DNA from: Daucus carota subsp. sativus
Taxonomy: Eukaryota > Streptophyta > Magnoliopsida > Apiales > Apiaceae
NCBI RefSeq assembly: GCF_001625215.2
Contig: NC_030383.2
Location: 47,674,380 to 47,738,379, forward strand
Direction: 5' to 3'
Length of the DNA: 64,000 nt
The notes under the pieces: generated by a model
The model's database searches: none
Seen by the model: the letters and a program-made list of their open reading frames with translations, nothing else
Told to the model about the DNA's origin: nothing
Part shown: positions 54,347 through 64,000 of the stretch, piece after piece
How positions within the stretch are numbered: the first letter of the stretch is position 1
Layout: each line of letters opens with the position of its first letter
Translations under genes and position numbers: made by a program

Positions 54347-55124
54347 ACTTTTACCCTCTTTATACGATCACTGTAACCCAAATTTGCTCGCTTGTTTCCT
54401 CATGCAATTGTATTGTTAGTGCCAAACTTCTGTACTTTAATAAGATCATGACATGTGAAGATACTCTCTTATTTTTGGCTAATTCTTTGTTTCTCATGAT
54501 AATACTGTTATAGGAATGCAGGACTTCGGCACATCGAAATATTGAGGTTGCAGGTTTCAAATATCAGTATATATATAATTGACATCAATATGTAATGTGA
54601 AAAAAGATATTTAGCTAGGCCACTAGGGCTGATTTTTTGGTAAAAATACAAATGCATAAAGTTCTTTATGCAGCAATTAGCAACAAATAAAATAAATATA
54701 TGCGGACCTTCAAATAAGCCTGGGGATGAGTCGACATTTACTGAATTTAAACTTTGCTAGATTATTCAAAAGAAAAAAAACTGTGCTAGATTTTTAAGAA
54801 AAATGTCACATTTTGGCTAATTGCAGCATTTCACTTATGGCGAACATAGTTATGAACACTATCGAGTAAAGACCACAGTTTTACAATTTTTTTTATAAGA
54901 ATCAATTATATTTATATTTTTTAACACCATGCATGTAACGTCCTGTGAAGTGGACCAGAGGGGAAGGTAAGCGCATAGACAATTTGCGATGCTAAAAGTT
55001 CTTTGTTCAAGTCAAAATTTCACTTAATAACAAGTACACCAACTGGCCAGAGTTACAGATATACAAGATCTAAAGAACATAATATCAAGGGAGGGGAAAG
55101 AGGTGGACATAGCTAAACTAAGTG
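54347..55124. other. thioredoxin/VIH convergent intergenic region
   Basis: Carries the 3' UTRs of the two convergent genes. AT-rich in the middle, with no further gene or clear repeat. Confidence 0.45.
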
Positions 55125-58100
55125 TTACTTCCCATTGGTATTTCCATGCTTATGAAAGGGCCAAAGGTTGACCAAGCGCTCTAATACAGCTGCACTTTTG
55201 GAGAAGTACCCTGAGAATCCCTGTGGAGTTGATGGCGGGGGGAAATCTTCGGCCGGCATAGCAAACGGCCGAGCCATTGCTTCCATCTTCTCTAGTGTCA
55301 GATATGACCCTGCTTCTTGCAGTCTCTCTGGCCCCATTATCGGTAATGTGTGCTCTTGATGCAATGAAGTAGCCTCACTATCATTCTTCTGCATATCAAA
55401 ACAGGATACACTTTAACTTGCTGATTTGAAATTGTTGACCTGCTAAAGTTCTCTAATTCTGTGATATTATCATACTCCATATTAAGCAATTTAACTACGG
55501 GTCCAGTTCCCGGTCAATCGATTGTTGCAGCAAACTATTTGCGGTTTGTTATAGCGGAAAGACATTAACTCTGGGAGCATGAGTGGCCCATAAGCCCATT
55601 CGCACTTTAGACACTCATTCTAGGGTTTTTTTCTTTCCGCGGTGAAAAACAGCAGATAGTTTGTTGCCACAATCAATTGCTAGGGACCGTCTCCCTTTAA
55701 CTAGATATAAAAAATAGATCTAGCACTCATGTCTAATATGATGGGTGGCTTTATTGCAGAGCCTTTACTTCATTTAATTAATGTTATTGGTAAACACTTA
55801 TAATACGTCAACTCTATGTCTACCACAACAATCACAGCTAAAAAAGAACTGCAGATTCCAAAAGGAACAATTACTAATAGTCAAGAAGATATATGTGATG
55901 AGTAAAATCTCTCCTAACAATTTTACCCAAGCAATAGATGAATTTAAAGTGAAAATATTATAATAGAATTTGAAGACTATTACCAGCTGTCTTTATAGGT
56001 CACTTCCCCCATGTAACTTTAGTGCACTTAAATATAGAAACCAAATTACGGTGACAAGGGGCAGTAACACTTGTAATCAAGGTAACTGTATCATATCTTA
56101 TCAATGAGATAATTATTACCTCCAAAGGTGATAAATCTGCACCACGGCTAAAAGTCATTTCTATACGGAAGCGCTTGGGATCTTCTAAAGGCAACTGCAG
56201 ATATACCAAAAATACATCTAAATTGGTGAGCAGGTATGCATGTTTATATATATTTTTTAATTATAAAACCATAACAAAATAATCTGTTTTTAGGTCACCA
56301 ATTATATTCCTTAGAAAACTGTTTATTAAAGAGTACCTGTGCAGAATATATATAATGTGAAGTTCTACATGTACAAGATAAATCACAGGAAGGCATGTCT
56401 TCAAACAATGATGGGACTATAGGGGACATGCAACTATCTGAAGTCGGTAAGGTAAATTTCTAGAAAAATATATAGCAGAAAAGCAAAGTTTGGGGTCTGA
56501 CCAAATGAATTTTGCGTAATCACAGTAAGACCAATAGTAAACTGAAATTCGTTAGGACAATAGTGGGAATGAATAGGTGATTAACGGATTATAACCCATT
56601 AGCAAACACAATTTTGAAGTTATAATGATACTACCTAACTAGATACCTCTTGAACAGTAGATAAATCATCTTGAGGTGTATTTAGTAAACACTTAATTTA
56701 CAAATCAAGGCCAGTACTGAATCTGATTGCTCAACTATCAAGGTTCTAAAGCATATTAAAGTGATGTATATAGTATGCTTTGGTAAAACAATATTCAGAG
56801 ATCAGAAATCTTACACAGAAATGAGACAACAGAAATTAATGCAAATGATCATTGCACCTAGAATTATGTAAATAACAGATACAATCTAGTAGAGAACAAG
56901 ATATTGGATTGCAAAACCGTGCATTTAGCTCTGAAAAAGTTAACCAAAAAGAAAGTTGCACGATGTTCTGAGCAAAATATCTTCAGCAATGAATCCTTGT
57001 TTTATTAGAAAAAGTGCCTAACTAGCAGGTTGATTTATATGGGAATGGTGACTGTAGCTTCTGAAAAGTGAAATGACAACTACACAGGCAGAAAGCAAAT
57101 CTGCACATGCCACAACATGATTAACAGTATATTGCCAAAGGAGGGCAATAAATTATATATCAAATCCCTGGGGATTGTAGCATAGTAGTCTCCCCTCTTT
57201 CTCCTATTAACAGGAGGTGAGGATTTAAGGCATATGTGAAAGGGAGGATGTGAAGTGCTGATTCACACTGATACTAGAAACCCTAGAAACATATAACCAA
57301 GCTTCTAATGCAAGCTATATCACATAAAATGGAAGATGCACCTACCTCCGTGTTTTCAAACATTCTCAAAACAATATAACTCATGTAGTCAAGCTCCTTT
57401 GTTTTAAATAGGCGTTCCAAAGCATTGTCACAGAACATGCTATCCTCTCCTTGAAGTGATTCATCCAAGTTACAGTAGCGAAGAACATTCATCAAAGAGT
57501 GAATATGTGATTCCTGTCAAATGAATCATGCAAAAACTATATTAATATGGTGGATCAACACAGTGAACAGTAAAAAAAATGATCTATGCCATTACATTGC
57601 CTAGGCTTAATGGACAGGGAGAAGAGGGACAAGGGAACATCAAGCCAAACTTAGCTAGTCATTAATCATCTAAAAATCTAAACGAGTTGCAAAATTTTGA
57701 CGTACTATATACTTACAGATGTGAAGTAAAGGCGCGTTCGAACATGTCTATCCGGTGTCCTCACATTTGCATATCTAAGGGGAAAATGTAGTACAGCGTC
57801 ATTAATATTATAACGAAGATATGTATTTCTGATTTCATGTCACTTATATATCACAAACAAGTTAGGAACAAATTTTTCAATAAGGAAAAGGATGTCGCAG
57901 TTACTTTGGATCCAACCGGTATTTGATCTCTTTGTCATCATCCTCCTCCTGATCCATCGACATGTCACTTGTGAAGCTGTTCCTCCTGGTGTCCTCCATT
58001 CGAATATGAGATATTCGTTGATGATCCTGTTCTTCTTTTGTTGTCTTGTTGACTGTTGCCTCTTTCTCAGTCTTCACTGGTGGTGGTTCTGTAAAGGTGG

Positions 58101-61100
58101 TATTAATTGTTGATTCTTGCTCCTGATTACTCTTTAGTTCAGCAACACTGATTGCTTCCTCACGAGTGTTCCTCAGATCAATCAATATTTTACCAAGCAA
58201 GCGTCGAGCAATCTGAAATGTAAATATAGAACGACACAAGTGACAGTTCCCTGTTAGATAATGGCATTTGCAGATAGTCTACACAGATAGTCTACAGTAC
58301 AGTGCTGTGAAATAAGCTAAAAAAGAGTGTAACATTGAAGTACGCTAATGCTATAATCAGTTTGCGTTGACATGTAGGTTCTTAAATAAGATCCTGAAAC
58401 AAAAGAGCACATTTAACTCATAAACCCTAGGAGTAGTAACTTGTGTGGAAGTTGGTGCCTGCATTTTGACACTGCTACTTCCTTCAGTTGTATTAGATCT
58501 TTTCCTGACATTTTCCAATATTCTGAACACTGAAGAGAAAATAACAATAACATGAAAGTAAATATGTCTCGTAATGCGATGTTTACCTTTGAGCCAATCT
58601 TCAGTTTCTGCTTTGGATTAATACCATACTCATTGGGAATAACACCGTCTGCAAGTAACTGAAATTCAACAGCAAGTATCGGGTCAGTTGGAATGTAATT
58701 ACAAGACTATTGCCCTCAGATAGTCGTTAACATAGGCGACTAAATCTATCTTACTCCAAATCTAATTAGGACGAACACCAAACTATCAATAAAGTGAACC
58801 ATATTTTAATAAGATGCAGTTGCAAATTGCAATCACATCAAAACAAAATTTTCGATTTGTTCAATAAAAGAAAACACTGGGGTTGCACCAAATATACACG
58901 GCAAAGATATTGGCCCTGAATTCTTTTAGAATAAAGAGAAGTACAGGAAAATATATGAAGGGAAGTGAAATAACTTTGTCTGCTCCTGAGCATTGACAAA
59001 AGAAAATAGAAGTAACATGATTAAATACATATATATAGGTGTGACAAAAAAAAATACAAATATATAGATACGAGGAGAATATGGTTTTACTTGGAATCAA
59101 GAAGTTTCTAAAACGCCTTTATTCACTTTACTCCTAACCCCTGTTCAACCCACTGAGGAGTAAAAGCTTTGGAGTGAGATGGAAGGTCTCTTTTTTTTTA
59201 GCTGAAAGAAATTAAGGTAATTTCACTTCTTTTAGTTTTGGTTTTTCCCGTATCCGAAACTCCATAGTTTAAGACTCTAATCTACTTAATATACTTACAT
59301 CCCATGTATCTGATATCTGCGCAATTTGAAAGTCAGAAGCAGGTCTAGTTAATAATTACAAGAAACACCAAAGATAATCTAACTAAAAGAACTACATGCA
59401 AATGAAGGAATGCCAAACATGAAACAAATTACTCTCTTCCAGTAATATCTGAAACAATTGAAGATGCGAGGTCAGAAATAATATTTAGTTTGTTACCTGA
59501 GCAACTTTGAAGAGTTCATCCAACCCTTCTACATTAAGATGCGCATTGTGCAAGAGATCATACCTGTTAAAAGGAATGGACAAGTACACAATCACAATAT
59601 CAGAAATTGATTTGTCATCTAACTAAATTAAAGATATTACAAACATAATATTGGAAAAAGAAAATAAGAGATCATTTGTTAATAATTTGGCACTATCAGT
59701 AACCTTTGGTGGTTTATACATATTCCATATGAATGCTTTTTTATCCCCTTAAATCTGAACAATTGACCCTTTCAGATCAATGTGCTACATAAAATCTTAA
59801 ATCTGCATAATTTACCATTTCCTGACACTTTCATCCTCTAATTCTATGCCCTTAAACCTCTCATACGATAACATTATATGAGTATTATAAGACATTTGTT
59901 CACAAAGATGAGAGAGATCTTGAAAGGTTGGGATCAAATCTAGACCAGCATACACACACATCCTAAGGCAAAGCCGGCGCTGTTTCTTTTGACCTTGCAA
60001 GAAAAGGCATACCATCCATAGCAAAACTATATGGCAGCGCCAAAGAAACTCTGTTTAACCTAAGAATGAAAGCAGTGCAAGACAAGCACTTAATATGTGA
60101 TACACATATATCACATAAGAACTATCATTCTCTAAGCATAACATTCGTGCACACACAAGATAACTAGTTTAAAAGTCTTAAAATTGATTTGCAATTTATA
60201 ATCATTAATACTTTCAGGCTTCAGCAGCAGAAATTAGGAAAACCTGTATCACATTTTGGTAATTGTTCCATACACTTCACACCAGACATAGATGCTAAGG
60301 CAACAACTTACTTGCATGAGTCATAAACATCTGGAATTTGTGTAATGTCAAAACGCCTGCAATACAACCACAAAGGTGAAAATTGTTATATAAATGTAAC
60401 CAATTAAACAGTCAGGCACTTGCGAAAATCTTGAAGTAATGAAGACAGATACTCACTCCTTTCGTTCATTATATAGGTCTCTCTCAAGTTTTCTCCATCG
60501 AGCATACATTAAAAGAAATCCCTCGCTGCCACAGGGTAATCCAGCAGCAATACGATCAACATCTATATTTGTTTTACCTAATGCCCTTGCTTGATCGTAT
60601 GGGAGAATAACATCATACGAGCTCTTTTCTGCCAAATTCTCATCTTCATCCTTAGCAAGCAGCCGCACTTGTTCGGTGACCTTCTTTGTCAACTTCACCT
60701 GTATCAAAGCATAGACATAAGCTCAAAGACAAAGGCCCGATAGATGTACTATATATAAGAAGGTATATGACAATTGGTGATGTTTTCGTCAGCTTGCATA
60801 ACTTGATATTACCTTATGTAAGAAGCTTATGTGTCTATATATTATATACAGACATGAAGTCTAAAAAGGATGACTAGCAGTGTGATGGGCTTTGTATTTC
60901 TAGCTTGCATACTATTTTGATGGGCGCAGTCTGTTATTAGCAATATGTAAGCTGACAAGGTACAAAGCAAATTTTTATCACTTTTTGGTTGTGTAAAGGG
61001 CCGATTTGGCATTGTTGTGACCAACAAAACCTGTAATATGGAAAGGCTGACATATGTTTGGTAAATACATGATAAAAGTTTCTACTTGAGCTGTTGAAGG

Positions 61101-61425
61101 TTTTTATATAATTCAGCATTGGTACTTTTTTTCATTAATGGTTTTCTTCTATATTAAGTTTTTTATGCATCTCTTAATCCTCTCCTATTGTTAAATCTTT
61201 GGAAAAGATTGCAATTACTTCCTGTGCCCGCACTCCAGTAGATATACTGGATTTTAACTAATTCCTACACAAGAGTTTTGCCGTTTGGTTTCCAAAGAAA
61301 AGAGAACATCTGGATAATAGATCTACACTAAGAGAATATTTTGAGTATTCTAGAAAGACTATCAAGACGAGCAACATATATTAGTTCATTAGGCTTTAGC
61401 ACCAACAAAATATAAAGGGAGAGTG

Positions 61426-61460
<35 letters not shown>

Positions 61461-62651
61461 CTGGCTGGCTAGAGAGAGCTTAATTAGCAGTGAGAAGTTT
61501 GCAATAGATACTGATAAGACTATGAGCCTGTTTGCCTGGGCTTAAAGCCCGGGGGCTTCAAGTCATCTCTGGCTTTAAGCTGATAAATGTCTGTTTGTGT
61601 AATAAGTCAGAAGTCGGCTTAAAATTAGAAATAAGCCAGAATTTGACTTAAAGCCAGAAGTTAGTTTGAGGTACTTTTTTCAGTGACTAATTTTTTTTGA
61701 ACTTTTTTTTGATAAAAAATACTCCCAAGTCATAAATCACTTTTATTTTTATGATTATATTTTTAATAACTCATAGGTCATTAATAAGTCAAAATTACCC
61801 AAACAGACATTTAAAACTCTCAGCCTATGAAATAAGTCAGGTTAAGTCATAACTCATAAGCCATAAGCTCAGCCAAACGGGCTCTATATAAAACCATATG
61901 GAGTCCTCGATATAAGCTTTACCAATTTTGGGAGAAGTTCTGAAGCATTTGGAGGAAGCCCAGCTCCATCAACCATCCAAGGTTTTGCAGGTGATCCGTT
62001 GCTTTGAGTTGTCTTTGCTCCAGATGTTATTATTTCATTCAACCTAGCCTGGGATGAGAACAGAGCAACTTTTTAAATATGGCCTAGTCAATCACAAATA
62101 ACAAATTTGACTTCAGTTCATTGAAAAGTATAACAATGTAATACAAAGAATCACATCAGACCTTAGCTTCTTCCATTTCAATACTGGCATTCTCAAGTCC
62201 ATCCAACATAGAGGAGTCCTTGCTAACAAGTGAAACCTTGAGATGAAAGCATGTTAGTTATCTAATGTACACAATACAATAGAAAAAGCTACAAATAAAA
62301 GGGAAAGTGAAAGAACTAGATAAGTTATACACACCAAAATTGGGGTTAATTGTCCTTCTAAATCAAGGAGGCCCTTTGCAAATGCAGCAGCTGACATCTG
62401 TCATTGAAAAAGTTCATACACAGGTAAATCCTTACAAAAGTTAATAAACAAGCAGGGGAAACCAAAAATTCCAAGCAGAAACATTACCAATTATTAAAGG
62501 TTAGGAGCATAGCATGAACAAACTGAAAATGCAATAAGATTCAACCACAAGTGTTTTTAAGATTATACCTGTACACGGCCTTCATCTGAGCTATATATTT
62601 TCAGATCATGACGATATGTGCTGTGCAGACGAAGCAGACCGGTACCTTCTC
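55125..62651 (-). CDS. VIH: VIH/PPIP5K inositol pyrophosphate kinase-phosphatase, C-terminal part
   Basis: Thirteen exons on the minus strand: 62569-62651, 62335-62397, 62162-62236, 61923-62048, 60457-60698, 60312-60356, 59497-59563, 58587-58658, 57905-58212, 57717-57774, 57346-57513, 56120-56194, 55125-55388. They give the last ~547 aa; earlier exons lie beyond the right edge. Key words: [193 protein letters not shown]. This is the histidine-acid-phosphatase-like half of a VIH protein; the ATP-grasp kinase half is not seen. Family role: makes and breaks InsP7/InsP8, linking phosphate status and jasmonate signalling. No defects seen in these exons. Confidence 0.93.
61428..61460. repeat. 33-bp poly-G tract
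   Basis: An uninterrupted run of 33 G residues inside a VIH intron (between exons 60457-60698 and 61923-62048). Such length is rare in plant DNA. It may be a true homopolymer or an assembly or polishing artefact. Confidence 0.9.
61524..61884. mobile_element. MITE in VIH intron
   Basis: Inverted ends GAGCCTGTTTGCCTGGGCTTA and GAGCCCGTTTGGCTGAGCTTA lie between short TAT copies (61521-61523, 61885-61887). About 361 bp, with repeated TAAGTCA/AAGCCAGAA words. It may be a Harbinger-type MITE from its 3-bp duplication, but this is tentative. Non-coding; ends about 38 bp from a VIH exon. Confidence 0.65.
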
Positions 62652-63324
62652 CTGAGAAGAACAGAAAAATTAATAAAACTAACATACAGAACATAATCAG
62701 GAGGCAAGGACTAAAACAAAGATGTTAATCTGTTTGTCCTGCATCAATTAATTACAAATTCAGAAATAGAACAAACTCATTCTTACTAACATTTGGCAAG
62801 CTAAAGGGATGGACAAAGATATTTAGTTTTGTTCATTTGGAAATGATAGCTGATAACAAAGCTAGTCATGTGAGAGAACCAAAAAGAGACAAAGATAGTC
62901 ACCGAGCAATCGAGAACACACCCAAGTTTCCTATCAGTATTGGAGCATATATATACTATTCCAGAATAAGTACAGTGTACACATAGATTACATATTACAT
63001 CAATATCCTCAACTAACATTAAAATTAAAAAATATCCTAAACTCACATTAGAATTTTTTAAAAAGAAGACAACCTTTCAATTATGTATGCTAGACACCCA
63101 AATGTATCCTATCAGGTACTATATGTTGTCTTAAGCTCTTTAAGCACACACACGGATAAGTTTATTAATCACAATTTAATAAACTTGATGCAAAAAGTGA
63201 TCCCATCAATATCATTCACTCTTTGAAACTATAGGCAGAGACATATTATGGTTATAGGATTAAATCCTGGAGAATTTATTCACATCTTTAATTGAGGAGT
63301 TCTTATAACATGATGCATTTATTA
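62652..63324 (-). other. VIH intron
   Basis: Intron sequence upstream of the first VIH exon in the window. No other gene recognised. The next upstream exon is beyond the right edge or hidden by the MITE. Confidence 0.55.
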
Positions 63325-63992
63325 AGGGTGTGTTTGGGAGTGCTGTTCAAAACAGCATGTTGTGCTGTTAGAAAAAGTGCCGGTAATAAAAAGCTTTTAG
63401 ATAACTGTTCTGTAATATTTTAGATATTTGCATGTTTTGAGGTATATTATAGAAAAAATAATGATTTTGGTGATGTTTGATAGTGAAATCCTATGTTACC
63501 CGGACTCGGCTGAAAGTGTCCAAACTGGATACGTGTCCGAGTGTCGGACTCGGCAATATTTTGAAATTTTTTCATGTTTTTGGCCTAAAATAAGTGTCGG
63601 AGTGTCCATACCCATGTCCGAGTGTCGAGTGTCCGACACGGGTACTCGAGGCAAAATGAAGAGTCCGGGTAACGTAGGTGAAATCTGTGACATCTTCCCA
63701 CATAAGTTCAAAAGTAGCTTTTCCGAAAGCATGGAGGACCTGCTTTCGAGTCAAAAGCTGCTTTTATATATACAAAACAGTTTTTTACTTGCTTTTCAGG
63801 AATAAGCTGTTGTTTTAGGTTCAAAGCAACTTTCTACAAAAGCATGGGAGGACCTGCTTTCTCAAAAATCAGCTTTTGAGCCAAAAGTTGTTGTTCAAAA
63901 AAGCTGCTTTTCTATTCATCAAACATTTTTTTACCAGCTCTTCAGGGATAAGCTGTTCTTGCAGTATGCACAGCAATACCAAATGGGGCCTA
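63325..63992. mobile_element. TIR element with nested MITE at window edge
   Basis: Left end GGGTGTGTTTGGGAGTGCTGTTC and, inverted at the right, GGCCCCATTTGGTATTGCTGTGC. The body repeats AAGCTGCTTTT and AGCTTTTGAG words and their complements. No certain target duplication. It is interrupted by a smaller MITE (63491-63677). Confidence 0.5.
63491..63677. mobile_element. small MITE with 8-bp target duplication
   Basis: 187 bp, inverted ends CTATGTTACCCGGACTC and CTACGTTACCCGGACTC. Flanked by a perfect 8-bp duplication GTGAAATC at 63483-63490 and 63678-63685. The duplication length fits a hAT-related element. The interior is rich in GTGTCCGAGTGTCGG words. Non-coding. Confidence 0.82.
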
Positions 63993-64000
63993 GGTAATTT

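Noticed and set aside
61428..61460. Regulatory G-quadruplex as an annotated element
   Set aside because: A homopolymer this long may be an artefact, so it is listed only as a repeat.
1..64000. tRNA, rRNA or organellar DNA insertions
   Set aside because: No cloverleaf with matching arms or rRNA core was recognised on either strand by reading; a dedicated scan was not possible.

Overview
The window is nuclear DNA of a flowering plant, probably a eudicot. The genes carry many short GT-AG introns. Five products have plant-typical families: a short PIN carrier, a VDAC porin, a HIR protein, an h-type thioredoxin and a VIH-type inositol pyrophosphate kinase. Intergenic DNA is AT-rich and dense in plant transposons. 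The species cannot be fixed from the sequence alone.

Layout. 1-2.4 kb: a six-exon PIN8-like short PIN auxin carrier (+). 3.3-7.1 kb: transposon cluster with a CTCGACTCG repeat, a Tourist-like MITE holding a nested hAT, and a non-autonomous Helitron ending about 320 bp before the next start codon. 7.4-10.6 kb: six-exon VDAC (+) with a Stowaway MITE in intron 2. 11.7-14.0 kb: five-exon HIR/SPFH gene (-), convergent with VDAC. 15-19.9 kb: MITEs, a second Helitron of the same family, and a diverged repeat present on both sides of it. 19.9-30.3 kb: a complete 10.36-kb Ty3/gypsy element of Tat type. It has 460-bp LTRs that look identical, a 1814-aa Gag-Pol, a spliced antisense gene and six 106-bp repeats, and it sits inside an older inverted-repeat element. 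30.6-31.6 kb: a hAT-type element with a perfect 8-bp target duplication.

32.4-62.7 kb is a rearranged duplication zone. Intact or likely functional members are one F-box gene (35.3-36.9 kb), one thioredoxin h gene (48.5-54.3 kb) carrying a recent Reina-like chromovirus in its second intron, and the C-terminal half of a VIH/PPIP5K gene (55.1-62.7 kb, running off the right edge). Broken copies are a VIH pseudogene in separated pieces including an out-of-order kinase exon, two truncated thioredoxin first exons in opposite orientation, an F-box copy with one nonsense codon, two decayed F-box tails, and fragments of a GRF zinc-finger gene and perhaps a reductase. Paralogous copies give filled and empty sites for two MITE insertions.

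The host genes form no operon or pathway. VDAC (mitochondrial outer membrane), PIN (auxin), HIR (membrane microdomain immunity), thioredoxin (redox) and VIH (inositol pyrophosphates) are independent neighbours. All exon limits and copy comparisons were made by eye.
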